DNA from: Acetobacteraceae bacterium
GTDB lineage: Bacteria > Pseudomonadota > Alphaproteobacteria > Acetobacterales > Acetobacteraceae
Assembly: GCA_027487675.1 (NCBI GenBank)
Contig: JAIYDD010000256.1
Coordinates: 1 to 43,235, forward strand
Direction: 5' to 3'
Length of the DNA stretch: 43,235 bases
A program made the translations under genes and the position numbers. The number at the start of each line of letters is the position of its first letter. Within the stretch, counting starts at the first letter, position 1. The notes below the pieces were generated by a model that saw nothing but the letters and a program-made list of their open reading frames with translations, ran no database searches and was not told the DNA's origin. Of the stretch, positions 7,632 to 17,411 are shown piece after piece.

Positions 7632-8390
7632 ATGGATCAGGCAGCACGCCGCGTGGCGCTGGTGACGGGCGCGGCATCGGGCATCGGCGCCGCGACGGCG
7701 CGCCGCCTCGCCGCCCCCGGCACCGCGATCCTGCTGCACACGCGGAAGAACGCCGAAGGGCTGGACCGCGTGGCGGCGGCCGTGCACGAAGCGGGCGCGG
7801 AAGCCGCGACCATGCTCGGCGACATCGCCGACCCCGCACTGCCCGACGCGCTGGTGGCGGAGGCCGTGTCGCGCTTCGGCGGCCTCGACGTGGTGGTGCA
7901 TGCCGCGGGCTTCGCCGACCGCACGCCGGTCGCGGGCATGGACGATGCGGTGCTGCGCAAGTCGCTCGACGCCGTGCTGTTCGCCTTCCTGCGCCTGGCG
8001 CGCGCCGCGCTGCCGCGTCTGGCGGGGCGGCCGGCGCCGCGCATCCTCGCCGTCTCGTCCTTCGTGGCCCACACCTTCCGCACCGACAGCACCGGCTTCC
8101 CCGCCAGCGCGGCGGCCAAGGCGGGGATGGAGGCGCTGGTGCGCGCGCTCGCGGTGGAGGCCGCGCCGCAGGGCATCACGGTGAACGCGGTGGCGCCGGG
8201 CTACACCCGCAAGGACCCGGGCGCGCATGCCGCGCTGACGCAAGCGCAGTGGGACGCGGTGGCCGCGCGCATCCCGCTCGGCCGGCTCGGCACGCCGGAG
8301 GACGTGGCGGCGATGATCGGGTTCCTGGCGTCGGAGCACGCCGGCTACGTCACCGGCCAGGTGATCCATGTGAATGGCGGGCTGGTGTGA
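7632..8390 (+). CDS. Short-chain dehydrogenase/reductase family protein, atypical active site
   Basis: This 252-residue Rossmann-fold protein has the nucleotide-binding TGAASGIG motif at residues 12-19, the HAAG (NNAG-type) motif near residue 90, and the C-terminal substrate segment NAVAPGYTRKDP with GQVIHVNGG. The usual YxxxK catalytic pair is broken. Lys153 is present in SAAAKAG, but the position four residues before it is Ser149 and no Tyr occurs in the surrounding segment (DSTGFPASAAAK). Ser132/Ser133 remain. The protein may bind NAD(P) without classical oxidoreductase activity, or use a different residue. It follows the OPRT-like gene by 53 bases and ends the plus-strand cluster. A GGGGATC stretch about 6 bases before the ATG is a weak ribosome site. 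Confidence 0.82.
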   Translation: MDQAARRVALVTGAASGIGAATARRLAAPGTAILLHTRKNAEGLDRVAAAVHEAGAEAATMLGDIADPALPDALVAEAVSRFGGLDVVVHAAGFADRTPVAGMDDAVLRKSLDAVLFAFLRLARAALPRLAGRPAPRILAVSSFVAHTFRTDSTGFPASAAAKAGMEALVRALAVEAAPQGITVNAVAPGYTRKDPGAHAALTQAQWDAVAARIPLGRLGTPEDVAAMIGFLASEHAGYVTGQVIHVNGGLV

Positions 8391-8540
8391 CGAACGAAAC
8401 GCCCTTCCCCGCAGGGCGGGGGAAAGCGGCGCTGCCGTAGCGCCGCAGGCTGGTTGGGTTGGGTTTCCGGCGCAGGGCGCGGCAAGCTCGAGGACCGCGC
8501 AATCCGCGACAGCGTGTCAGGCCACGCGCAACCTCGGCCC

Positions 8541-8585
8541 GACCCCCACCCCGACCCTCCCCCGCCAGAGCGGGGGAGGGAGAGG
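8541..8585. repeat. REP-like hairpin between convergent genes
   Basis: A perfect 11-bp stem with a 4-base loop lies at 8555-8580 (CCCTCCCCCGC-CAGA-GCGGGGGAGGG), preceded by a CCCCACCCCGAC tract. It resembles the hairpin core of the paired elements at 18058, 33360 and 35382. Lying seven bases outside the last codon of the minus-strand gene and between two converging genes, it may stop transcripts from both sides. Confidence 0.55.
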
Positions 8586-8591
8586 CAGCCC

Positions 8592-10223
8592 TCAGTTGCC
8601 GCGCATCCGCACGTGGCGCAGCTCGATGTCCTCCGACACGCGCATGGTGAAGTCCGCCACCGTCTCGCGCACCGCGAAGATCTGCGGCTCCTGGTGCAGC
8701 GGGATCATCGGCAGCAGGTCGCGGAAGCGCGTCCAGTACTCGGTGGCGAGCTGCTGGCGGCGCGGGTCCTGCGGGCTCAGCGTGCCGATCTCGCGCGCCA
8801 GCTCGTTCATCCGCGCGTCGTTGAACTTGCCCCAGTTGAACGAGCCTTCGCCCAGCAGCTCGCGCGCCGGGTTGGTCATGTCGAAATTCCCCGGCGTCCA
8901 GCCCAGCATGTAGAACTGGTATTCGTTGTTCGCGCCGCCCTGCAGGAAGCGGCCGAAGGGCACCGCGTTCAGCCGCGCCTGGATGCCCACGCGCTGCAGC
9001 ATCGCGGTCGCCGCCTGGCAGATCGCCTCGTCGTTGATGTAGCGGTTGTTCGGGCAGTTCAGCGTCAGGCGGAAGCCGTTCGGGAAGCCCGCCTCGGCCA
9101 GCAGCCGCCGCGAGGCGTCGGCATCGAAGGGCAGGCGGTCGGCCAGCGCCGGCACATGCCCGCCGATCGCCGGCGCGATCGGCAGGCCCGACGCCACGGT
9201 CGAGCCGCGCAGCACCACGCGGGTGATCGTGTTCATGTCGATCGCCTGGTAGATCGCGCGCCGCACGCGCACGTCACGCAGCGGGTTGGGGCGGCCGGGC
9301 TCGTCCAGGCTTTCCTCGCGCGCCACGTCGAACTGGAAGTAGATGCTGCGCGCCGTCGGACCCTGCACCAGGCGCACGCCCGGCGCTGCCTGCACCTGCG
9401 GCACGTTCTGCAGCGGCACGTGGTACATGATGTCCACCTCGCGCGACAGCAGAGCGGCAAGCCGCGTCGGCGCGGAGGCGATCGGGCGGAACACCGCGCG
9501 GGTGATGCCGGTGTTCATGTTCGCCGCGCCCCAGTATTCGGGGTTCGGCACCAGCACCGTGCGCTCATCCGCCGCGCGCTCGGTCACGCGGAAGGGGCCG
9601 GTGCCCATGGCGTTCAGCTGCGGGAAGGCGGTGCCCGCGCCCGGCTGGCCGGCGCGCGCCACGCCCATGGCGTTGTTCTGCTGCACCCAGTTCGCGCTCA
9701 TGATGAAGAACAGCGTCAGGTCCTGCAGCAGGATCGGGTTCGGCCCGCGCGTCTCGAATTCCACCGTATGGTCGTCGACGGCGCGGCCCGAGGCGATGGA
9801 GGCCACCGTGTAGGCCATGTCGTTCTGCCGCACCCGCTCGAGCGAGAGCAGCACGTCGCGCGCCGTGAAGGGCGTGCCGTCGTGGAAGCGCACGTTGCGA
9901 CGCAGGTGGAAGCGCCAGGTGGTCGGGCTGGGCTGTTCCCAGCGCTCGGCCAGCGCGGCGGCCAGGCTGCCATCGGCCTCGCGCCGCACCAGCGGCTCGT
10001 AGAAGTTGCTCTTCATGGCGTTGGTCACGCCATGGTTGTTGGCATGCGGGTCGAGCCCGAGGATGTCGTTGGCGGTCGCCCAGGTGAAGGTCGTCGCACC
10101 GGCCGGCGCGGCGGAAAGGCCCGCGGTCAGCGCCAGCGCGCAGGCGGCGCCGCCCAGCGCGGAGCGCAGGCGAAGGTTCGCGGAGCGCAGACGCAAGGTC
10201 TGGGCGCGAAGGGAAAGGGTCAC
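8592..10223 (-). CDS. ABC transporter substrate-binding protein, family 5 (peptide/nickel type)
   Basis: This 543-residue periplasmic binding protein of the DppA/OppA class delivers peptides or other solutes to an ABC importer. A GTG start at 10223 has GGGAGG eight bases upstream. The N-terminus carries a long Arg-rich stretch (two copies of LRLRSA) before a hydrophobic core ending APAGA. Family segments follow: LDPHANNHGVTNAMKSNFYEPLV, ALAERWEQPSPTTWRFHLRR, GTPFTARDVLLSLERV, and LRDVRVRRAIYQAID. No permease or ATPase gene adjoins it here, so the partner transporter is elsewhere. It lies 16 bases downstream of the AI-2E family gene and may be co-transcribed. Confidence 0.88.
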   Translation of the reverse strand: MTLSLRAQTLRLRSANLRLRSALGGAACALALTAGLSAAPAGATTFTWATANDILGLDPHANNHGVTNAMKSNFYEPLVRREADGSLAAALAERWEQPSPTTWRFHLRRNVRFHDGTPFTARDVLLSLERVRQNDMAYTVASIASGRAVDDHTVEFETRGPNPILLQDLTLFFIMSANWVQQNNAMGVARAGQPGAGTAFPQLNAMGTGPFRVTERAADERTVLVPNPEYWGAANMNTGITRAVFRPIASAPTRLAALLSREVDIMYHVPLQNVPQVQAAPGVRLVQGPTARSIYFQFDVAREESLDEPGRPNPLRDVRVRRAIYQAIDMNTITRVVLRGSTVASGLPIAPAIGGHVPALADRLPFDADASRRLLAEAGFPNGFRLTLNCPNNRYINDEAICQAATAMLQRVGIQARLNAVPFGRFLQGGANNEYQFYMLGWTPGNFDMTNPARELLGEGSFNWGKFNDARMNELAREIGTLSPQDPRRQQLATEYWTRFRDLLPMIPLHQEPQIFAVRETVADFTMRVSEDIELRHVRMRGN

Positions 10224-10239
10224 GTTGTCTGCCTCCCGG

Positions 10240-12057
10240 TCAGGTGGGTGGCGCGACAATGCGTGACGGGCCGGCAACCTGTCCAGGGGCGGGGGTCGGC
10301 GCCGCGCGTCCGGCCTCGGCCGCCGCCAGCGCCGCCACCTCGCCGAGCGAGGTGACGATCGCCTCCGCCCCCGCCGCCTCGGCGCGCAGCCCGGCCAGCA
10401 GCGGGCTTTCCGCGGGCGCATGCCACAGCGCCACCACGACCGGCACGCCCGGCAGCCGTCGCCGCAGCCGGCGCAGGAAATAGCGCACCGCCGCCGCGCT
10501 GCTGCCTTCCTCCAGCACCGAGAGGCAGCAGAGCCGCACGGCCTCGGCATCCGGCAGCGTCCCGGCCTCGCCCTCCAGCACCGCGTTCGGCATCGGCCGC
10601 GCCCCGAAGCCTTCGGTGCGCAGGCCCTGCGCCGCGACGGCGGCCGCCAGGTCGTCCAGCCGGCCACGCCCGGCGACGACCAGCACCGCGCCCTCCGCCC
10701 CCCAGCCATCGCCGCGGGTCGCCGCGGCGGGCGCCTCCGCCAGCTCGTCCACCAGCGTCTCCACCTGCTGGCGGATGGTGGCCAGCCGCGCGCCGTCCAG
10801 CACTTCCCGCGACCAGTCGGCCTCGGCCAGCGCCAGGCCGCGCAGCGCCACCTCGTCATGCCAGGCGGCAAGGCTGTCCCCCGCCTTCAGCCGGGCGCGG
10901 GCCTGCGCCACCAGCGCATCGGCGTCCCCCTGCAGGGCGCGCTGGTAGAAGCTTTCCTCCGGCCGCAGCGGCGGGCGGCTGCCGAGCATCACGTCCAGGA
11001 ATTCCAGCGTCTTCACGTGCCGCCCCAGCACCACCAGCCCGACGGTCACCGGGGTGGCCAGCAGCAGCCCGATCGGTCCCCACATGAAGGTCCAGAAGAT
11101 CGCCGCCACCATGACGGAAATCGGCGCGAGGCCCGTCGATCGCCCGAAGACCAGCGGCTCCGCCACCTGGCCCATCATCGTCTCGCCGATCGCGAACAGC
11201 ACCAGCACGCCCACCGCCAGCCCCCAGCCCGGATCGGCCGCCAGCGCCAGCAGCACCGGCGGCAGCACCGCGATCGGCGTGCCGAGGAAGGGCACGAAGC
11301 GCATCAGCGTCGCCAACACCGCGAACAGCGGCGCGCCCGGCAGGCCGAGCAGCCACAGGCAGCCCCCGATCACCACCCCGAAGCTGGCATTCAGCGCCAG
11401 CTGCGACAGGAACAGCCGCGAGAGCCTCAGCGCCGCATCGTCCAGCGCGCGCACCGTGCGCGGCAGGTCGCGCGCGCCGGCCAGCCGCACCAGCCGGTCG
11501 CGCAGGTCCTCGCGATAGACCAGCACGAACAGCGCCACGACGACGACGATGGCCACCGTCGCCAGCGGCGCCAGCACCGGCCCGGCCACCCAGGCCGCCA
11601 TCTCCAGCGGGCTCGCCTCGGCCGGCGCCGCGGCCGGGGCGGCATAGGGGTCGCGCCCGCCGACCAGCTCGCGCAGGCCCTGCAGCGCGGCCTCGGCCTG
11701 CGCCAGCAGCTCCGCCACGCGCAGCCGGTCCAGCTTGTCGCCCAGCGCCTCGGCATAGCGGCCGAGATCGGCGGCCAGCGCCGCCAGCTGGCGCAGCACC
11801 AGCAGCCCGATCGCCGCCAGCACGCCCACGCCCGCCAGCACCGCCAGCAGCACGGATGGCAGGTTGGGCAGGCCGGCGCGGCGCAGCAGCCGTGTCAGCG
11901 GCGCCAGCACGAAGGCCAGCAGCACCGCCAGCACCAGCGGCACGAGCACCTCGCGCCCGAGATAGAGGCCCGCCACCACCACCGCGCCGCCAAGCAGGGT
12001 GGACAGCGGCGCGGCGGGGATCGCGTCCGCGCGGCGTTCGGTGGGGCTGGTCGGCAC
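10240..12057 (-). CDS. AI-2E family transporter with C-terminal soluble extension
   Basis: This 605-residue protein has an N-terminal AI-2E exporter-type membrane domain (PerM/TqsA superfamily). It starts with paired helices ([20 protein letters not shown], then [19 protein letters not shown]) and includes [20 protein letters not shown] and the ...[19 protein letters not shown] segment typical of the family. Some members export autoinducer-2 or act as ion antiporters; the substrate here is unknown. After roughly residue 385 about 200 residues are predicted soluble, ending in a Rossmann-like region ([18 protein letters not shown]). The usual family length is 340-380 residues. The GTG at 12057 is preceded by GGAG six bases upstream. 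It diverges from the histidine kinase gene. Confidence 0.82.
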   Translation of the reverse strand: MPTSPTERRADAIPAAPLSTLLGGAVVVAGLYLGREVLVPLVLAVLLAFVLAPLTRLLRRAGLPNLPSVLLAVLAGVGVLAAIGLLVLRQLAALAADLGRYAEALGDKLDRLRVAELLAQAEAALQGLRELVGGRDPYAAPAAAPAEASPLEMAAWVAGPVLAPLATVAIVVVVALFVLVYREDLRDRLVRLAGARDLPRTVRALDDAALRLSRLFLSQLALNASFGVVIGGCLWLLGLPGAPLFAVLATLMRFVPFLGTPIAVLPPVLLALAADPGWGLAVGVLVLFAIGETMMGQVAEPLVFGRSTGLAPISVMVAAIFWTFMWGPIGLLLATPVTVGLVVLGRHVKTLEFLDVMLGSRPPLRPEESFYQRALQGDADALVAQARARLKAGDSLAAWHDEVALRGLALAEADWSREVLDGARLATIRQQVETLVDELAEAPAAATRGDGWGAEGAVLVVAGRGRLDDLAAAVAAQGLRTEGFGARPMPNAVLEGEAGTLPDAEAVRLCCLSVLEEGSSAAAVRYFLRRLRRRLPGVPVVVALWHAPAESPLLAGLRAEAAGAEAIVTSLGEVAALAAAEAGRAAPTPAPGQVAGPSRIVAPPT

Positions 12058-12197
12058 GCTGTTCTCCGCCGCCCGGACCGGGCGTTGCGCTGCGGAAACG
12101 CCCTGCCCTGCCTGCGGTTCGCGGCACGGCGCGAGCGCGAGCGAACCCGGCCCCCCCGCCGGCGCTATCCGCCCACAGCCTCGCCCGGACCCGCCGC

Positions 12198-14759
12198 TTG
12201 CCCGATCCCCAAGCCTTCTCCCCCCCGCCCTGGGGCCCGGCCCACCGCCCCCCGGGCTGGGCGCGCCGCGCGCCGGGGGCGGCGCTGCTGCTGGTGCTGC
12301 TGGCCCTCGCGCTCTCGGGCTGGGCCTGGGACGTCGCCGGCAGCCCGGCCGCGCCATGGCTGCAGCTGGCCTCCCTCGGCTGCGCCGTGGCGGCGGCGGC
12401 GCTGCTCGGCGCGCTCGCGCTGCTGCGCCGGCGCACGGAACGCCGCGCGCAGGCGCTGCTGGCCGGGGTGATGGACCATGCGCCGATCGGGCTCGGCGTG
12501 CTCGACCCCGCGCTGCGCCTGGTGCAGGCCAACCGCACGCTGGCCGAGATCGGCGCGCGCACGCTGGGCCTGGCGGAGGCCGAGGCGCTGCCGCCGGCGA
12601 TCCGCGACCGCCTCTCGCCCGCCGCCGCGCAGGTCGCCGCCAGCGGCCGCGCCCGGATGAACATCGAGGTCAGCGTCCGCCCGCCGGGCCGCGAGGGCCA
12701 GCTGCGCCACCTGCGCCTCGGGGTGTTCCCGCTGCGCGAGGGACGCGCGGAGGAGGGGCTGGGCCTGGTCGCCTTCGACGACACGCTGCGGCTGCGCGCC
12801 GAAGCCCGCCTGCGCCGGTCGGAAGCCCGGCTGCGCAACCTGGTGGACGCCATCCCCCAGCTCGCCTGGATGACCGACGCGACGGGGGCCGTGCTGTGGT
12901 TCAACCGCCGCTGGTACGACGCCACCGGCACCGCCCCGGCCGATGTCGAGGGCTGGGCCTGGCGCGACCTCGTCCACCCCGACCACCGCGCCCGCGTCGA
13001 GGCCCGCTTCCGCGCCGCCATCGCGGAGGGCACGGCCTGGGAGGACACCTTTGCGATCCGCGGCGCCGACGGCGCCCATCGCTGGTATCTCTCCCGCGCC
13101 CTGCCGCTGCGCGAGGCGGAGGAGGAGGAGCAAGACGCGCCGAGGGAGCCGGGCGAGGAGCCGCGCGGCCCCGTCATCGGCTGGTTCGGCACCAACACCG
13201 ACATCACCGAGATGCGCGCGGCCGAGGAGGCGCTGGCCGCCGCCAAGGCCACCGCCGAGGACGCGAACCGCGCCAAGAGCCAGTTCATCGCCAACATGTC
13301 GCATGAGCTGCGCACGCCGCTCTCCGCCGTCATCGGCTATGCCGAGATGCTGGAGGAGGACGCCGCCGAGCTGCCCGGCGGCGAGGCCTTCCGCGAAGAT
13401 CTGCGCCGCATCGGCTCGAACGCCCGGCACCTGCTCAGCCTGATCAACGACGTGCTGGATCTTTCCAAGATCGAGGCCGGGCGGATGGAGGTGCAGCCGG
13501 AGGTCTTCGCGGTCGCCCCCCTGCTGCGCGAGGTCGCCGGCACCGTGGAATCGCTGGCCGGGCGCCGCGGCAACCAGCTGGTCCTTGATCTGGCCGACGA
13601 TCTCGGCCGCATGCATTCCGACCCCGTCAAGCTGCGGCAATGCCTGTTCAACCTGCTCGGCAACGCGGTGAAGTTCACCGAAGCCGGCACGGTGACGCTG
13701 AGCGCGCGGCGGGAGGGCGGGACGCTGCGCTTCGCGGTGGCCGACACCGGGATCGGCATGACGCCGGAGCAGCTCGGCACGCTGTTCCGCCGCTTCGCCC
13801 AGGCCGATGCCTCCACCACGCGGCGTTTCGGCGGCACCGGCCTGGGGCTGGCCATCACGCGGGCCTTCGCCACCATGCTCGGCGGCGACATCGCGGTGGA
13901 GAGCGCGGAAGGGCGCGGTTCCACCTTCACCCTCAGCCTGCCCGCCGACATCGCCGCCGCGCCCGCCCCGCCGGAGCCCGAGGCCGAGCCCGCCGCGCCC
14001 GCCGGCGCCGCCGGCCTGGTTCTGGTGATCGACGACGACGCCGCGATGCGCGACCTGCTGTCGCGCTTCCTCCGCCGCGAAGGTTTTGCCGTGCGCTGCG
14101 CGACGGATGGCGCGGAGGGGCTGGCGATGGCGCGCGCGCTGCGCCCCACCGCCATCCTGCTCGACGTGATGATGCCGCGGCTGGATGGCTGGGCGGTGCT
14201 GGCGGCGCTGAAGGCCGATCCCGCGCTGGCCGAGGTGCCGGTGGTGATGATCACCGTGGTGCGCGAACGCGGCCTCGCCTTGTCCCTGGGCGCGGAGGAC
14301 TACCTCGACAAGCCGGTGCGCTGGGACCGGCTGCGCCAGGTGCTGGACCGCCTGCGCCGCGACGTCGCCCCCGGCCTGCTGCTGCTGGTGCGCGCCGGCG
14401 ATGCCGGCCCCGAAGGCCTGGACGCCGCGCTGGCCAAGGCCGGCTGGACGGTCGAGGCGGCCGCCGATGCCGCCGCCGCCTTGGCCCGGCTCGATCGCCC
14501 GCCGCGGCCCGCCGTGCTGGTGCTCGGCCTGCGCGCGCCATCGGTGGGGGAGGGCTTCGGGCTGCTGCGCGAACTCCGGCGCCGGCCGGGCCTGGCCGAC
14601 CTGCCGGTGGTCGCGCTGGCCGAGGGCGAGACCGCGGCGCAGGCGCTCGAAGGCATCGCCGGGCCCGCCCGCGTGGTGCCGGCCGAGGCCGCGCCGGGCG
14701 GGCTGATCGAGGCGCTGCGCGGCCTTTCCGACAGCATCAGGCAAGGGACGGGACGATGA
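12198..14759 (+). CDS. Membrane hybrid sensor histidine kinase with two receiver domains
   Basis: This protein is about 853 residues long from TTG at 12198. That is the first possible start before two membrane helices (about residues 25-45 and 52-72), as no ATG or GTG precedes them in frame. Two PAS domains follow (MDHAPIGLG region and [13 protein letters not shown] region with HPDHRA). Then come HisKA with phospho-acceptor His369 in MSHELRTPL, HATPase with the N box ([12 protein letters not shown]), DTGIGM and GGTGLGLAI, a receiver with Asp656 (ILLDVMMP), and a second receiver-like segment whose Asp is replaced (VLVLGLRAP). It senses an unknown signal and likely passes phosphate to the coupled single-domain regulator. 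The start codon is uncertain. Confidence 0.85.
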   Translation: MPDPQAFSPPPWGPAHRPPGWARRAPGAALLLVLLALALSGWAWDVAGSPAAPWLQLASLGCAVAAAALLGALALLRRRTERRAQALLAGVMDHAPIGLGVLDPALRLVQANRTLAEIGARTLGLAEAEALPPAIRDRLSPAAAQVAASGRARMNIEVSVRPPGREGQLRHLRLGVFPLREGRAEEGLGLVAFDDTLRLRAEARLRRSEARLRNLVDAIPQLAWMTDATGAVLWFNRRWYDATGTAPADVEGWAWRDLVHPDHRARVEARFRAAIAEGTAWEDTFAIRGADGAHRWYLSRALPLREAEEEEQDAPREPGEEPRGPVIGWFGTNTDITEMRAAEEALAAAKATAEDANRAKSQFIANMSHELRTPLSAVIGYAEMLEEDAAELPGGEAFREDLRRIGSNARHLLSLINDVLDLSKIEAGRMEVQPEVFAVAPLLREVAGTVESLAGRRGNQLVLDLADDLGRMHSDPVKLRQCLFNLLGNAVKFTEAGTVTLSARREGGTLRFAVADTGIGMTPEQLGTLFRRFAQADASTTRRFGGTGLGLAITRAFATMLGGDIAVESAEGRGSTFTLSLPADIAAAPAPPEPEAEPAAPAGAAGLVLVIDDDAAMRDLLSRFLRREGFAVRCATDGAEGLAMARALRPTAILLDVMMPRLDGWAVLAALKADPALAEVPVVMITVVRERGLALSLGAEDYLDKPVRWDRLRQVLDRLRRDVAPGLLLLVRAGDAGPEGLDAALAKAGWTVEAAADAAAALARLDRPPRPAVLVLGLRAPSVGEGFGLLRELRRRPGLADLPVVALAEGETAAQALEGIAGPARVVPAEAAPGGLIEALRGLSDSIRQGTGR

Positions 14760-15151
14760 CCAAGATCCTGCTGGTCGAGGACCATGAGGAGCTGTGGGAC
14801 TTCCTGTCCCGCCGCCTGCGCCGCCGCGGCTACGAGGTGGCGCTGGCGCATGACGGCCAGCAGGGCCTGGACATGGCGCGCACGGAGCGGCCGGACGTGA
14901 TCCTGCTCGACATGAACCTGCCGGTGATGGATGGCTGGACCGCGGTGAAGGCGCTGCGCGCGGCGCCGGAGACGGCGCGCATCCCGGTCATCGCGCTGAC
15001 CGCGCATGCGATGTCCGGCGACCGCGGCCGGGTGCTGGAAGCGGGCTGCGACGACTACCACCCGAAGCCCGTCGATTTCTCGCGCCTGCTCGGCCAGATC
15101 GACGCCGCGCTGCTGAAGCGCGACGAGGAGGCGGAGCGGGAGGAAGGATAG
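14756..15151 (+). CDS. Single-domain response regulator
   Basis: This 131-residue CheY/DivK-like receiver has no output domain. It shows the acidic pocket (VEDHEE), phospho-acceptor Asp in [13 protein letters not shown], the switch Thr in ALTAHAM, and Lys in HPKPVDF. Its ATG overlaps the stop of the hybrid kinase (ATGA), so the two are almost certainly a cognate pair. The acidic tail after residue 120 ([10 protein letters not shown]) is outside the fold. Confidence 0.92.
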   Translation: MTKILLVEDHEELWDFLSRRLRRRGYEVALAHDGQQGLDMARTERPDVILLDMNLPVMDGWTAVKALRAAPETARIPVIALTAHAMSGDRGRVLEAGCDDYHPKPVDFSRLLGQIDAALLKRDEEAEREEG

Positions 15152-15250
15152 CCCGCGCCGGCCCGTCCCGGCGCGGCCCAGGCGGCGCGTCGCAGGCGGC
15201 GCCTCGCGGGGCCGGTCGCCGCGCCGGCGCCCGCTCGTGGCGCCCGCCCG

Positions 15251-15544
15251 CTACCCCTTCGCCTCCACCATCCCCGGATACCGCGTCGCCAGCGCCGCCG
15301 CCGCCGGCGCCTCGCTGCCCGCGAAGCTCGCCACCAGCTGCGCCAGGTCGCCCGGGCGCAGCCTCGGGCAGGGCGCGTCCTCGGCCGCCACGCAGGACGC
15401 GTGGTCGAGCAGCGCCAGCACCCGCGCCCGGTCGTCGAGCGCCAGCAGCCGCGCCACCTCCTCGGCGCTCGCCCTGTCCTGCTCCTCCTCCAGCGCCGCC
15501 CGCGCCCCGACCGGCAGCCAGCCGATGCCCTCGCTCATGCCCAT
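15251..15544 (-). CDS. Small hypothetical protein downstream of SLC13 permease
   Basis: This 97-residue protein is not recognised. It is acidic and alanine-rich with helical character (ALEEEQDRASAEEVARLLAL) and has two Cys (ASCVAAEDAPCP). There is no signal peptide or membrane helix. Its start is 7 bases after the permease stop, which suggests an operon and makes it likely to be expressed. A second possible start is the Met two codons in (MSEGIGWL). Function is unknown. Confidence 0.55.
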   Translation of the reverse strand: MGMSEGIGWLPVGARAALEEEQDRASAEEVARLLALDDRARVLALLDHASCVAAEDAPCPRLRPGDLAQLVASFAGSEAPAAAALATRYPGMVEAKG

Positions 15545-15551
15545 GTCCTTC

Positions 15552-17333
15552 TCACCGCGCCGCCAGCGGCCAGACCAGCGCGATCATCGGCACGCCGACC
15601 GCCAGCACCACCAGCGTCAGCGGCAGCCCGACCCGCGCATAATCGCCGAAGCGGTAGCCACCCGGCCCCATCACCAGCGTGTTGCACTGGTGCCCGATGG
15701 GGGTCAGGAAATCGCAGGCCGCGCCGATCGCCACCGCCATCAGGAAGGCGTCCGGCGAGAGCGAAAGCCGCTCCGCCAGCCCCGCCGCGATGGGCGCCAG
15801 CATCAGCACCGTCGCCGCATTGTTCAGGAAGGGCGTCACCGCCATGGCGGTCGCCATCATCAGCGCGATGGCGCCGAGCGGCGGCATCCCCTCGAGCCCC
15901 GCCGCCAGCCAGCCCGCCAGCAGGTCGGTGCCGCCGGTGGTGCGGATCGCCTCGCTCACCGGGATCAGCGCGCCGAGCAGCACCAGCACGGACCACTCCA
16001 CCGTCTCATAGGCTTCGCGCATCGACAGCGCGCGGATCGCCAGCAGCACGACGGCGGCGCCGAAGAAGCCCACGCCCACCGGCGCCAGCCCCAGCCCGAC
16101 CAGCAGCATCGCGCCGGCCAGCACCAGCACCGGCCAGGGGCTGCGCCGGCGCGACCCCAGCGCCACCTCGCGCCCCGACAGCGGCAGCACGCGCAGCGCG
16201 CCGAGGGTGGCCTCCAGCCGCTCCGCCTCCCCCTTCACGATCAGCACGTCGCCGGCGCGCAGCCGCTGCGCCGCCAGCCGCCGCGTCGCCTGCCGCCCGG
16301 CACGGCTGATCGCCAGCAGCGCCAGCCCGTGCCGCTCCGCCAGCTGCAGCTCGGCCGGGGTGCGGCCGACCAGCGGCGAGGCCTCGGTCACCACCCCTTC
16401 CACCACGCCAGCCTCCGCGGCCGCCGCCTTCGCCGCCTGGCGTTCGCCGGCCAGCTGCAACCCGGCGCGCGCCACCAGCCGCTCCAGCTCCTCCGCCTCC
16501 CCGCGCAGCAGCAGCCGGTCGCCGGGGCGCAGCGCCAGGCCAGGCGCGGGCGGCAGGCGGCGGAAGCGCTCGCGGATCACCGCCACCACCTGCACGCCCT
16601 GGCCCATCGCCTGCAGCGCCGCGACGTCGGCGGCGGGCGGCGCCGCGCCTTCCGGCAGCAGCGCCTCGGCGGTGTAGTCGGCGATCGGCGGCGCGCCCGC
16701 CGCGCCATGCCGGCCCCCCGGCAGCAGCCGCCAGGCGAAGCTCAGCACCAGCAGCCCCGCCAGCGCGATGACGATGCCGACGGGCGCGAAGTCGAACATC
16801 CCGTAGGGCTCGCCCAGCACCTCCTGCCGCACGCGGGAGACGATGATGTTGGGCGAGGTGCCGACCAGCGTGACCAGCCCGCCCAGCAGCGACGCGAAGG
16901 CCATCGGCATCAGCAGCGCGGAAGGCGAGCCCCCCGTCCGCCGCGCCAGCTGGAAGGCCGCCGGCATCAGCAGCGCCAGCGCGCCGATGTTCTTCACGAA
17001 GCCCGACAGCAGCATGACCATGCCGGCCAGCACCGGCACCTGGCTCGCCGGCCCGCGCAGCCGCGGCAGCAGCGGCCTGAGCGCGGTCTCCACGATGCCG
17101 GATTTCGCGACCGCCGCGCTGACCAGCAGCGCGGCCGCGACCAGGATCACCACGTCGTCGGCGAAGCCCAGGAAGGCGCGCTCGGCCGGCACCAGCCCGG
17201 CGACCACGCTCGCCAGCAGCGCCAGCAGCGCCACCAGGTCGTAGGGCAGCCGCCCCCAGACGAACATCGCGATGGTGACGCCGACGATCCCGAAGGCGAG
17301 GGCCTGGTCGGGGGTCACGGGCGAAGGCGGCAT
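15552..17333 (-). CDS. SLC13/DASS-type anion permease with TrkA-C domains
   Basis: This 593-residue protein is a membrane transporter of the divalent-anion/sodium symporter or CitMHS type, for substrates such as sulfate or dicarboxylates. An N-terminal bundle of helices has VKNIGALALLMP and GTSPNIIVS (the SNT/TPN substrate loop). A central hydrophilic region of about 200 residues (220-415) contains two TrkA-C-like domains (LALRPGDRLLLRG and LRAGDVLIVKG). The second helix bundle has the repeat loop NNAATVLMLAPIA and a GxxCDFLTPIGHQCN segment. This split arrangement is standard for the SLC13 plus RCK_C class. The start is the Met in MPPSPVTPDQALAFG. It precedes the small hypothetical gene. Confidence 0.9.
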   Translation of the reverse strand: MPPSPVTPDQALAFGIVGVTIAMFVWGRLPYDLVALLALLASVVAGLVPAERAFLGFADDVVILVAAALLVSAAVAKSGIVETALRPLLPRLRGPASQVPVLAGMVMLLSGFVKNIGALALLMPAAFQLARRTGGSPSALLMPMAFASLLGGLVTLVGTSPNIIVSRVRQEVLGEPYGMFDFAPVGIVIALAGLLVLSFAWRLLPGGRHGAAGAPPIADYTAEALLPEGAAPPAADVAALQAMGQGVQVVAVIRERFRRLPPAPGLALRPGDRLLLRGEAEELERLVARAGLQLAGERQAAKAAAAEAGVVEGVVTEASPLVGRTPAELQLAERHGLALLAISRAGRQATRRLAAQRLRAGDVLIVKGEAERLEATLGALRVLPLSGREVALGSRRRSPWPVLVLAGAMLLVGLGLAPVGVGFFGAAVVLLAIRALSMREAYETVEWSVLVLLGALIPVSEAIRTTGGTDLLAGWLAAGLEGMPPLGAIALMMATAMAVTPFLNNAATVLMLAPIAAGLAERLSLSPDAFLMAVAIGAACDFLTPIGHQCNTLVMGPGGYRFGDYARVGLPLTLVVLAVGVPMIALVWPLAAR

Positions 17334-17411
17334 GTCGGCACGGGGGCGGAAAGCCAGGCCAGCCGCTGCGGTTCCCGGAACCGGCCATGCCGCCGGCGCG
17401 TCCCTGCCCCG

